From: Lachnospiraceae bacterium UBA3401
GTDB taxonomy: Bacteria > Bacillota > Clostridia > Lachnospirales > Lachnospiraceae
Length of the DNA: 42,095 nt
NCBI GenBank assembly: GCA_002358575.1
Contig: DEPD01000143.1
Location: 1-42,095 of the forward strand
Direction: 5' to 3'
The translations under genes and the position numbers were made by a program. The number at the start of each line of letters is the position of its first letter. The stretch's first letter is position 1. This document shows positions 33,501 to 40,035 of the stretch, piece after piece. The notes below the pieces were generated by a model. It saw only the letters and a list, made by a program, of their open reading frames with translations, was not told where the DNA came from and did not search any database.

Positions 33501-34519
33501 TTGCCAATTTTCTCTATATACGGGCCTTCACCTGAAACATAATAGCCGCCTGCAATCTTCTTACCAAAGTAAGGATCACTGGTCACACTTTGCTTTTTAC
33601 TGTCATAATCACTTGCATATGTTACAGTATAATCCCTAAGTCCAGTAGTTTCATCCAACTCCAACGCATAAATACCACCCGACCAAGAACCATAAATCAT
33701 CCAGAGATTTCCATCCTCATCATAGAATACCGCAGGATCGATAGCATGCGGCCAAAAATCTCCCCACTTATTTTCTCCCACATTGGTAATCTTTCCATTA
33801 CTATCCAGAGTTATACCAGAAATCTTTTGATACCGCTCAAGCAGTTCAGACTCTCCAAATATATACTTCATATCTGTATTCTGATAATTTGTCGGCACAT
33901 TTTCCTGTGCTGTAAATCCCGAATACAAAACAGGTCCCTGATATGCATAAGGTCCTTCAAGATTGTCCGCGGTCAGTAAAATAATCACAGAGTTGTGATA
34001 TTCCCCGTTTAAACTGAGATACATGCAATACTTCTTCAGGGAAGTATTGTAAATGATATCTGGTGCCCACATGTTACTGCCAGCGCCTTCATAGATCTTC
34101 CATCCGTCTGACGCCGTGCACCACGCGTTGGCATCAAAACTTCCGAAAGTTACTTTGCTGTTAGTCTGTTCTTTTTCCATCTGCTTGTTGACAGCAGTTT
34201 TTTTGTATTTTGCTGACTCTGATTCATTCTCAAACACAGTTGAATCTTCTGTTGCAATTTCTTTGCTTTCTGATTCAGTTTCGCTTTTTGAAGTTTCCTC
34301 TGAAGAATTTTCTTCAGTTTTTGCAGGTTCTGTCTCCTCTGATGTTGTTTGCGATTCTAATTCTGTTTCATTATCATCCGCCGAAACACTTTCTGACCCT
34401 GCTGATGTCTCTTCGGAAAGATTATCCTCTGAAGAGTCCATCTCACTTTCAGAAAATGTTTCTATATCCGTTGAGTCATTTTTCTCAGAAACTTCTTCTG
34501 CTCCGACTTCTCCATACAA
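30530..34519 (-). CDS. GH43-type secreted glycosidase, main part (frameshifted at both ends)
   Basis: 1329 codons in one frame. In order: a Glu/Ser/Thr-rich region to about residue 120; most of a five-bladed GH43 domain (WAPDIIYNTSLKKYCMYLSLNG, HAIDPAVFYDEDGNLWMIYGSWSGG with the conserved Asp, SGEGPYIEKIGNYYYLFMSYG with the catalytic Glu, and AQGHNSAI); a lipocalin-like GH43 C domain (TWTIESGKAYATLTIDGHAYSG region); two bacterial Ig-like domains; and three LamG-like domains. An endo-arabinanase-like activity is likely from the GH43 plus lipocalin-like layout. The frame ends early at 30530. Removing one G from the seven-G run at 30591-30597 restores a repeat-like C terminus ending YYSEE at a TAG (30508). 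The 5' part is in another frame, at 34462-35334. Confidence 0.75.
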   Translation of the reverse strand: MYGEVGAEEVSEKNDSTDIETFSESEMDSSEDNLSEETSAGSESVSADDNETELESQTTSEETEPAKTEENSSEETSKSETESESKEIATEDSTVFENESESAKYKKTAVNKQMEKEQTNSKVTFGSFDANAWCTASDGWKIYEGAGSNMWAPDIIYNTSLKKYCMYLSLNGEYHNSVIILLTADNLEGPYAYQGPVLYSGFTAQENVPTNYQNTDMKYIFGESELLERYQKISGITLDSNGKITNVGENKWGDFWPHAIDPAVFYDEDGNLWMIYGSWSGGIYALELDETTGLRDYTVTYASDYDSKKQSVTSDPYFGKKIAGGYYVSGEGPYIEKIGNYYYLFMSYGFYAPNGGYSMRIFRSENPDGPYVDTKGTSAIYDKFSPNFIADYAKDVNQIDTRGMRLLTYYQWDHMPKGEVAQGHNSAIADGDRAYVIYHTKFNDNSAGHELRVHELFQNKNGWILASPFAFANDDKLNYNAEPADVVGEYDIIVGDYSRGYDENSGALHENYTGPLAEIVTYTLNSNNKITKNGQETGTWTIESGKAYATLTIDGHAYSGVFAELTKDSAGIKTMCFTGVDERTGITLWGAKKLDGKAAIADNIVNPSYSVPKKVYGSFELPSTGSEGIDLYWKSSNESLVSNNGILFAMPENDTDVIFTMTMVSGDYYYQKDYTITVASKNSLKDGKYLVGEAYKDNVLILPDPSRPSQENPFYKTNTAGLELSGGVSIEFDVKHNGAVNVLGALFAFRDKESGKMYFTQGSYLGYNALGGFYDANLNNYALVKDYIGDAIKESGKETAHVVINLSATGFEILVDGKLAYNQTILDTENGAGDLEDYSNVLTWLQSSASTLCMGYGSWWDDALANAVISNMKFYIIGPNDEVAVDSVIASLGKQIPDSTTTDISLPVKGEFETTISWTSSNPDIIALDGKVTIPNKETEVTLRATVIKGKVKKTAEFKVVVKLPATSNVSLERGLLEITSFDQIERIDNPFFGKNLDSLIVDYDIIFSENAAKNGWDGIFAFYNSETTGRVSFQTNPYICLNEMLPEGQTNLYLDINNPMMQVIAGNLKHGQEYNVKIVIKKTECRIYLDEKLVVNADANTMSGNTDFVELLDYIGKCDKFSWGVGNTKEGGTAFWNTELSTIKNICISSNEYNSISQEEVVLVTTPTVMGNPLYEKKLNEVVIDFNVDFAEDAIMDGWSGLLSFFQPSTGSAAGRVSIQTAPYICYNKMEDGKWIDINNPNDLNSAEIAVPVTKLDRSQTHHYYISISAFKVVMEIDGKQVELVKNGAATYQDILDFISTCQKFSWGGGWRNIFLGNGESYFKRCFR
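30591..30597 (-). other. Seven-G run at the 3' frameshift of the GH43 gene
   Basis: With seven G the frame reads KFSWGGGWRN and ends at 30530. With six G it reads KFSWGVDGETSFWGMEKATL and ends at 30508, matching the preceding LamG copy (KFSWGVGNTKEGGTAFWNTE). The run is long enough for slippage or for an assembly error. Confidence 0.65.
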
Positions 34520-35334
34520 AAGTTTCCTGTTTCTACCACTGTTCCATCTTCAGCTTCTTTTTCTATCTCCGATGCGGTTTCATTTTCGGAAATCTTCCCT
34601 GATGTTGTCTCGCTTTCAGATACAGTTTCCGTTTCTCGTTCTGATTCTGTCTTGCTTTCAGATTCTGTTTCCGTTTCCTGTTCTGATTCTGTTTCGATTT
34701 CAGATACCTTGTCCGGTTCTGCCTCACTTTCAGATTCTGTTTCTAATTCTGTCTCGTTTTCGGATACCTTCTCTGATTCTGTCTCACTTTCAGATTCTGT
34801 TTCCGTTTCCTGTTCTGATTCTGTTTCGATTTCAAATGTTTCTTCGGATTCTACTGTTATCTGCTCTGTCTTGGTCTCTTCTGTTTCTTTTGTCTTGTCG
34901 TCTTTTATGTTTTTCATAAATGTTTGAGCCATTTTACTGGTCTGAATGGTTCCCTTATACAAACTATTGACAAAAGCCTCGTCTGGCGTAAGGATTGTAC
35001 CATCCTTATCCCCAAAAAGCCCATTCATATTGACAGTCTGCCAATTCTGTAAGTCGTCTGTCTTTGCGACCGCTCTGTGCGACCCAAATACATACCATTC
35101 GTTGTCTTTTTTAATAATAGATGGATCATGCACTCCCTGCGGTGTATAAGACATTTCGCGATAAAGATTCTGGATTTCTGAATCAGTGACTAGTGTCTTC
35201 CCACTTATAATACTACCAATATCAGTCTGTACAGCATGAACTTCCTTTAGTTCTTGCGGAAGTCCGACATTGCCAAAAATCATACTTGCTGCAAGCACAA
35301 CACTTAGAATCTTTTTTACAATTTTTCTCTTCAT
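34462..35334 (-). CDS. GH43-type secreted glycosidase, N-terminal part (signal peptide, first blade, acidic repeats)
   Basis: 290 codons. Signal peptide MKRKIVKKILSVVLAASMIFGN, then YTPQGVHDPSIIKKDNEWYVFGSHRAVAKTDDLQNWQ: the first GH43 blade with the catalytic-base aspartate in HDPS. After TSKMAQTFMKNIKDD the sequence turns into Glu/Ser/Thr repeats (TESESETESE-like). The frame stops at 34462, but the next frame, from 34519, carries on the same composition and then the rest of the propeller. One added T in the four-T run (34518-34521) joins them into about 1600 residues. AGGAGG lies six bases before ATG 35334. The intact gene would span 30508-35334. Confidence 0.8.
   Translation of the reverse strand: MKRKIVKKILSVVLAASMIFGNVGLPQELKEVHAVQTDIGSIISGKTLVTDSEIQNLYREMSYTPQGVHDPSIIKKDNEWYVFGSHRAVAKTDDLQNWQTVNMNGLFGDKDGTILTPDEAFVNSLYKGTIQTSKMAQTFMKNIKDDKTKETEETKTEQITVESEETFEIETESEQETETESESETESEKVSENETELETESESEAEPDKVSEIETESEQETETESESKTESERETETVSESETTSGKISENETASEIEKEAEDGTVVETGNFCMEKSEQKKFLRKMTQRI
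34655..34834 (-). repeat. Two perfect 48-bp direct repeats in the acidic region
   Basis: Bases 34655-34702 and 34787-34834 are identical over 48 positions, 132 bases apart, within degenerate repeats encoding TESE/SEIETESEQETETESES-like residues. They would allow slippage or recombination that changes the length of the acidic linker. Confidence 0.85.
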
Positions 35335-35473
35335 TCATACCTCCTATTTTATCAAAAACTAAATTAGTTTAGTAATATATTAACTTATAAAGATTGTTAA
35401 AATATTTTAATTAAAAATAAATATTATGCAAACTTTATACTATTATATTCCAAAACAAGTGCCTTGTACTACT

Positions 35474-35502
35474 AATTTATAATATACAGCGCTTTTTGTC
35501 AA
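35474..35502 (-). promoter_or_regulatory. Candidate GH43 gene promoter (TTGACA, TAAATT/TATAAA)
   Basis: TTGACA at 35497-35502 on the minus strand with TAAATT at 17 bases or TATAAA at 15 bases downstream. It is about 140 bases before the start codon, in an AT-rich spacer. Confidence 0.45.
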
Positions 35503-35842
35503 TTCTTATTTTTAAATTTTTACTTTACTCTTTACAAAATGATTCTCTAATTATGCAAAATAACAGGCATCAAATAGCAATATTATATATTAAAATATTT
35601 TAAGTTATAGTAAAACTTAGATAGCATCCCCTTTTAGCATCACTGACAGTTACTGTTTACGCCCCATCTGGCATACCACATTAACTAAAGCTGATCCAAC
35701 AAAAAATCAATGCTTTTCCTGTTACCAACTTTATATCCTAGTCTATCCAATCTTCTATACTTAAAGAAATCCTATTCTTTCTCATAGTGTATAAATAGGA
35801 GCTGTATTGTATGGTTAGAATGTATTTTTATTAGCACATTAT

Positions 35843-35857
35843 TGAAAATTATTTTCA
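35843..35857. promoter_or_regulatory. Candidate operator TGAAAAT-T-ATTTTCA upstream of nagB
   Basis: A perfect 7-base inverted repeat with a 1-base centre; the symmetry extends with one mismatch to 35838-35862. The TGAAA...TTTCA form is like sites reported for RpiR-family regulators, and an RpiR-type gene ends the operon it precedes. It lies about 46 bases upstream of the nagB -35 box. Regulator identity is inferred. Confidence 0.45.
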
Positions 35858-35903
35858 TTAATAATTTCCGTAGAAAATCTTTAACATTTTTCTCTCCTAT
35901 CAA

Positions 35904-35932
35904 TTGCCACAATGCAAATAATATGTTATAGT
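35904..35932 (+). promoter_or_regulatory. nagB operon promoter (TTGCCA-17-TATAGT)
   Basis: A 5/6 -35 at 35904-35909 and a 5/6 -10 at 35927-35932 with ideal spacing, about 44 bases before nagB, plus strand. Confidence 0.7.
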
Positions 35933-35975
35933 AATTTTATAAAGGGAGTTATATATTTTATTTAGGAGGTATACT

Positions 35976-36701
35976 ATGAAAATCTGCAGAGCAAAAGATT
36001 ACAACGATATGAGCCGCAAGGCTGCAAACCTTATCTCGGCACAAATTATTATGAAACCAAACTGCGTGCTTGGGCTCGCCACTGGCTCAACCCCACTAGG
36101 CACCTACCGCCAGCTTGTAGAATGGTATGAAAAAGGGGATCTCGACTTCTCAGAAGTCATGACAGTAAATCTTGACGAATACAAAGGATTGACCCGCGAC
36201 AATTCGCAAAGCTATTATTACTTTATGAACGAGCACCTTTTCAGCAAAGTAAATATTGACAAAAACAGAACTTTTCTTCCCGATGGGACAGAACCGGACA
36301 GCACCGTTGCATGTCACAATTACAATGAAATTCTGCGCGCTGTAGGAGAACCTGATCTCCAGCTCTTAGGTTTAGGACACAACGGACATATTGGCTTTAA
36401 TGAACCAGGAGACGTTTTCTCCACAGAAACACATTGCATCGACTTGTCAGAACAGACAATCAAGGCGAACGCACGCTTTTTTGAGACGGAAGCGGAAGTG
36501 CCACGCCAAGCGTACACTATGGGTATCAAGACAATTATGTCCGCGCACAGGATTTTGATTATCGTATCTGGCGAGGACAAGGCTGACATTGTAAAAACTG
36601 CATTTTTTGGTCCTATTACGCCGCAGGTGCCAGCTTCCATCTTACAGCTCCACCGCAATGTAACCTTGGTAGCAGATGAAGCTGCACTCTCAAAATGCTA
36701 A
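35976..36701 (+). CDS. nagB: Glucosamine-6-phosphate deaminase
   Basis: Converts GlcN-6-P to fructose-6-P and ammonia. 241 residues, the short Firmicutes type without the allosteric extension of the E. coli enzyme. Visible are LGLATGSTPLGTY for phosphate binding, VNLDEYKGL with the catalytic acid, LLGLGHNGHIGFNEPG with the active-site histidine and glutamate, and the C-terminal VTLVADEAA. TAGGAGG precedes ATG 35976. It is the first gene of the plus arm and probably the last enzyme of sialic acid breakdown. Confidence 0.97.
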   Translation: MKICRAKDYNDMSRKAANLISAQIIMKPNCVLGLATGSTPLGTYRQLVEWYEKGDLDFSEVMTVNLDEYKGLTRDNSQSYYYFMNEHLFSKVNIDKNRTFLPDGTEPDSTVACHNYNEILRAVGEPDLQLLGLGHNGHIGFNEPGDVFSTETHCIDLSEQTIKANARFFETEAEVPRQAYTMGIKTIMSAHRILIIVSGEDKADIVKTAFFGPITPQVPASILQLHRNVTLVADEAALSKC

Positions 36702-36761
36702 TAATATGTTGCGGACACTCTAAAAATTTAAGTATGAAACTGTTAAGAAAGGCGGACAAAA

Positions 36762-37913
36762 ATGGCACTAAAAAAAATCATTAACGGCCTTGTCTTTCAC
36801 GAAGACGGCTCTTTTGCTCCCGAAACCGTATATATCTGCGGCGAAAAAATTGTATCGGAGGAGGATTATCGCAATGCATCCGGTGAGAAAGCAGTAATTG
36901 ACGCTGCTGGAAACTATGTTATTCCTGGTCTGACTGACATTCATTTTCATGGATGTATGGGAAGCGACTGCTGCGACGGCTCAGTGGACGCTCTACGCAC
37001 TATCGCGCGCTATGAATTAAGTCAGGGGGTGACTTCTATCACACCCGCTACCATGACCATGCCAGAAGATGTACTCTCACAAATTTGCCGTGCTGCAAAA
37101 GACTTTCGCGACATGGCAGATAAAGATGCTGCCGACTTTTGCGGCCTTTACATGGAAGGTCCTTTTATCAACGCTGCCAAAAAAGGTGCTCAAAACGGAA
37201 AGTATATTGCGTCAGCCGACACTGTTATGTTCAATCATTTACAGGAAATCTCTGATAATATATTTCGCACGGCAGCTATCGCTCCGGAAACAGAAGGCGC
37301 TATGGATTTTATTCGGGAAAATCATAATCGGGTCAATATTTCTATCGCACACACAGCAGCCGACTACGACACCGCAAAAGAAGCGATTTCTTGTGGAGCA
37401 TCGCAGTTGACCCACACATATAATGCCATGCCGCCTTTCAGCCACCGTGCTCCAGGTCCAATCGGTGCAGCCGCCGACGACAGTAACTGCATGGCAGAGT
37501 TGATCTGTGACGGAATCCATATTCATCCTGCGGTGGTGCGAACCACCTTTAAGATTTTTGGCGACGACAGAATTATTCTTATCAGTGACAGTATGCGTGC
37601 GGCAGGTCTCGCCGATGGACAATATGACCTAGGTGGACAAAATGTCACTGTCAAAGGAAATCTGGCTGTTCTTGAGGACGGCACCATCGCTGGCTCTGTC
37701 ACAAATCTTATGAACTGCGTGCGCACTGCTGTTCACGACATGGGGATTCCTATTGCCAGCGCCATCAAATGCGCCGCCGTCAATCCAGCAAAAGCCGTTG
37801 GCATTTATGAGCATTACGGAAGTCTAACTCCTGGCAAATACGCAAACATTGTGATTTTAGATAACAACCTCACAATAAAAATGATATTTCACCGCGCTTC
37901 ACTGGTTAAATAG
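36762..37913 (+). CDS. nagA: N-acetylglucosamine-6-phosphate deacetylase
   Basis: Removes the acetyl group from GlcNAc-6-P to give GlcN-6-P. 383 residues of the amidohydrolase fold. Metal and substrate motifs are PGLTDIHFHG, LYMEGPFIN with the metal-binding glutamate, ISIAHTAAD and LTHTYNAMPPFSHR with two histidines, DGIHIHP, and SDSMRAAG with the catalytic aspartate. AAAGGCGG lies six bases before ATG 36762. It sits between nagB (60 bases before it) and the ROK kinase (53 bases after it). Confidence 0.96.
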   Translation: MALKKIINGLVFHEDGSFAPETVYICGEKIVSEEDYRNASGEKAVIDAAGNYVIPGLTDIHFHGCMGSDCCDGSVDALRTIARYELSQGVTSITPATMTMPEDVLSQICRAAKDFRDMADKDAADFCGLYMEGPFINAAKKGAQNGKYIASADTVMFNHLQEISDNIFRTAAIAPETEGAMDFIRENHNRVNISIAHTAADYDTAKEAISCGASQLTHTYNAMPPFSHRAPGPIGAAADDSNCMAELICDGIHIHPAVVRTTFKIFGDDRIILISDSMRAAGLADGQYDLGGQNVTVKGNLAVLEDGTIAGSVTNLMNCVRTAVHDMGIPIASAIKCAAVNPAKAVGIYEHYGSLTPGKYANIVILDNNLTIKMIFHRASLVK

Positions 37914-37966
37914 CTTCACAAAAAGACTCCGAGAATCTATGTTGAACGACAAGGAGGAAATGTACT

Positions 37967-38845
37967 ATGACTACCATAGTTCTTGATATTGGCGGCACTG
38001 CAATCAAATCCGGCCTGTATATTGACGGCACTCTGACAGACCTCAAAGAAACCCCAACGGAAGCCAGTCGGGGAGGAGCTCATGTGACAGCTCGCGTGAA
38101 GGAAATCATTGCCACATACCAGCAGCGCACACCATTTGAGCGTATTGGCATCAGCACCGCGGGGCAAGTAGACCCTGTGCGCGGACAGATTATCTACGCA
38201 AATGAAAACATTCCTGGTTATACAGGTACAAAATTAAAAGAAATATTAGAACAGGAGTTTCATGTGCCCGTTGCAGTAGAAAATGATGTGAACGCAGCCG
38301 CAATTGGAGAGTCCGTCTTTGGCGCAGGAAAAAACCGCAGTGATTTTGTCTGTTTAACCTATGGCACAGGAGTAGGCGGCGCAATTTTTTCTGGCGGGAA
38401 ACTATATTCTGGCAGCACTTATTCTGCTGGGGAATTTGGAGCGATTGTCACACACCCTGAAGCGCGCAAAATTGAGGAAGATATGTTTTCTGGCTGTTAT
38501 GAAAAATACGCTTCTGCCACAGCACTGGTAAAAAGCGCACAACAGTTTGATGCCACTCTAATAAATGGGCGCAAAATTTTTGAACGTTTAGAGGAACCTG
38601 ATGTGAAAGAACTTGTTGACCGCTGGATTTTGGAAATTTTATATGGATTGACTACCATTATCCATATGTTGAATCCAGAATGTATGATTCTTGGCGGCGG
38701 CATAATGGAACAGTCTTATGTTATAGAACAGCTCCGCGAAAGGCTGTATCCAAATATCATGTCCAGTTTTCGACAGGTGAAACTGGAAAAAGCAGCGCTA
38801 GGCAACCGCGCTGGAATGTTGGGCGCCGCCGTACTAGAGCTTTAG
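37967..38845 (+). CDS. nanK: ROK-family sugar kinase, probable N-acetylmannosamine kinase
   Basis: 292 residues. ATP-binding DIGGTAIKSG, GISTAGQVDP, ENDVNAAAIGE with the catalytic aspartate, YGTGVGGAIFSGGKLYSG, and LGGGIMEQ near the end show a complete ROK fold. The zinc site is degenerate: the usual H-CxCGxxGC pattern is reduced to THPEA and one cysteine in SGCYEKYAS. Phosphorylation of ManNAc is inferred because the locus has nanA and nanE but no other kinase; a glucokinase or another amino-sugar kinase cannot be excluded. AAGGAGG precedes ATG 37967. Confidence 0.85.
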   Translation: MTTIVLDIGGTAIKSGLYIDGTLTDLKETPTEASRGGAHVTARVKEIIATYQQRTPFERIGISTAGQVDPVRGQIIYANENIPGYTGTKLKEILEQEFHVPVAVENDVNAAAIGESVFGAGKNRSDFVCLTYGTGVGGAIFSGGKLYSGSTYSAGEFGAIVTHPEARKIEEDMFSGCYEKYASATALVKSAQQFDATLINGRKIFERLEEPDVKELVDRWILEILYGLTTIIHMLNPECMILGGGIMEQSYVIEQLRERLYPNIMSSFRQVKLEKAALGNRAGMLGAAVLEL

Positions 38846-38860
38846 AAAGGAGATGATCGT

Positions 38861-39718
38861 TTGGCAGGAAATATTCTGGAACTGATCACTGAGCAATACC
38901 ATTCACTTACCCGTTCCAGCCGCAAGCTGGCTGACTACATTCTTGCCAATACCCACGACTCCCAATATATGTCTATTTCAAGCCTTGCGGAAAGCAGCGG
39001 CGTGTCGGAAGCTTCCATCACACGCTTCTGCCGGAGCCTCGGGCTGTCAGGTTACAACAACCTGAAACTTGCGCTCGCAAAGGCTGCCTACGTCACGGAT
39101 ATTGGCGACCCATCAGACACACCCGACACAATCACTTCAGAGGACACCCTTGGAAGTATTTTTCATAAGCTTTACGATTCCAGTGTCCTCTCATTAAATG
39201 AAACCATAGACTTGCTGGACGAAACTGAAATTTCCAGAGCGGTAGATTTTATTTCTGCCGCTGACAGAGTTTTCTGTTTCGGACAGGGCGGCAGCATGGT
39301 TATGGCAATGGAGGCATGGGCGCGTTTTTCCACTGCCACTTCTCGTTTCGTCCATATTGAGGACTCACATATGCAAGTCATGAACATATCGCTGGCAACC
39401 AACAAAGATGTCATTCTATTTTTCTCCTATTCTGGTTCCACAAAAGATATGGAGGATATTATGCGCATTGCAAAAGAGCGCCAAGTATCTGTAATACTAA
39501 TCACACACTTTCCCAACTCGCGCGCCACAAAATATGCAGATGTCGTACTGCTGTGCGGCTACAATGAAAGCCCACTGCAATCCGGTTCTGTGGCAGCAAA
39601 GTTAGGACAGCTCTTTATTATAGAATGTCTGTACTATGTCTTTTGCAAACGCAATCCTGAAGTTTATGCCAAGGCGCGCTCTGCTACCGCCGACGCAATT
39701 ATGCCAAAACTATTATAA
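38861..39718 (+). CDS. RpiR/MurR-family transcriptional regulator with SIS domain
   Basis: 285 residues. The N-terminal HTH (SRKLADYILANTHDSQYMSISSLAESSGVSEASITRFCRSLGLSGYNNLKLAL) is the RpiR type. The C-terminal SIS domain (residues 130-260: FCFGQGGSMVMAMEAWARF, LFFSYSGSTKDMEDIMRIAKE, VSVILITHFPNS) would bind a phosphosugar such as ManNAc-6-P or GlcNAc-6-P. The start is TTG 38861, eight bases after AAAGGAG; no ATG in this frame has comparable support. It is the last gene of the nagB operon and the obvious candidate to control both sialic acid arms. Confidence 0.9.
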   Translation: MAGNILELITEQYHSLTRSSRKLADYILANTHDSQYMSISSLAESSGVSEASITRFCRSLGLSGYNNLKLALAKAAYVTDIGDPSDTPDTITSEDTLGSIFHKLYDSSVLSLNETIDLLDETEISRAVDFISAADRVFCFGQGGSMVMAMEAWARFSTATSRFVHIEDSHMQVMNISLATNKDVILFFSYSGSTKDMEDIMRIAKERQVSVILITHFPNSRATKYADVVLLCGYNESPLQSGSVAAKLGQLFIIECLYYVFCKRNPEVYAKARSATADAIMPKLL

Positions 39719-39943
39719 TGAGTAGGGAAGATTTACTTCCCTACTCATTATATGTACGTCAACTTCAATACAACACACTCGATTTTTCATTGATGATAAA
39801 AAATCTTCACAGACACAAATCAATTTTCCCGATTTTATAAGTCCTGTATCAGTTAATTCCGCATCTTCCACCACTATCCACTTATTTGGAAATTCTTTAA
39901 CAAGGTCATCACAAGTATAAAATATTCTATCCACTGCCAACAT
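39713..39943 (-). CDS. Small unrecognised protein
   Basis: 76 residues: LAVDRIFYTCDDLVKEFPNKWIVVEDAELTDTGLIKSGKLICVCEDFLSSMKN and a short tail. The middle looks like a small beta-rich domain (KWIVVEDAEL, SGKLICVCED) seen in other short Firmicutes hypothetical proteins, but I cannot name it. AAGGAGG lies seven bases before ATG 39943; the longer frame to 39985 lacks support. Its stop overlaps the rpiR stop by six bases in converging orientation, and its last seven codons are inside the hairpin at 39714-39752. No signal peptide or membrane segment. Confidence 0.6.
   Translation of the reverse strand: MLAVDRIFYTCDDLVKEFPNKWIVVEDAELTDTGLIKSGKLICVCEDFLSSMKNRVCCIEVDVHIMSREVNLPYSL
39714..39752. terminator. 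17-bp perfect hairpin over two converging stop codons
   Basis: Bases 39714-39730 pair exactly with 39736-39752 around a 5-base loop. The stem includes the rpiR stop and the end of the small minus-strand gene. Neither side has a clear T run, so it may work by structure or need a factor. Confidence 0.55.
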
Positions 39944-39985
39944 ATAAAAACCTCCTTCAAATTTCCTCTGTATCGGCATGCGCAT

Positions 39986-40013
39986 AAAAAGAGCTATTCT
40001 AATTGAATAGCTC
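39986..40013 (-). terminator. tsf terminator
   Basis: GAGCTATTC (39991-39999) pairs with GAATAGCTC (40005-40013) around a 5-base loop and is followed on the minus strand by five T residues. It lies 23 bases after the tsf stop. Confidence 0.85.
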
Positions 40014-40035
40014 TCCTAAAAAATATTTTACAAAC

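Larger units (their letters stand above)
35335..35975. other. Divergent AT-rich control region between the GH43 gene and nagB
   Basis: 641 bases with no credible open frame. It holds the GH43 promoter candidate (35474-35502), a palindrome (35843-35857) and the nagB promoter (35904-35932). The middle part (35540-35840) shows nothing I can name. Confidence 0.6.

Noticed and set aside
34116..34919. Long plus-strand frame of 267 codons opposite the acidic repeats
   Set aside because: It is a low-complexity Ser/Phe/Leu shadow of the minus-strand Glu/Ser repeats, with no ribosome binding site or domain.
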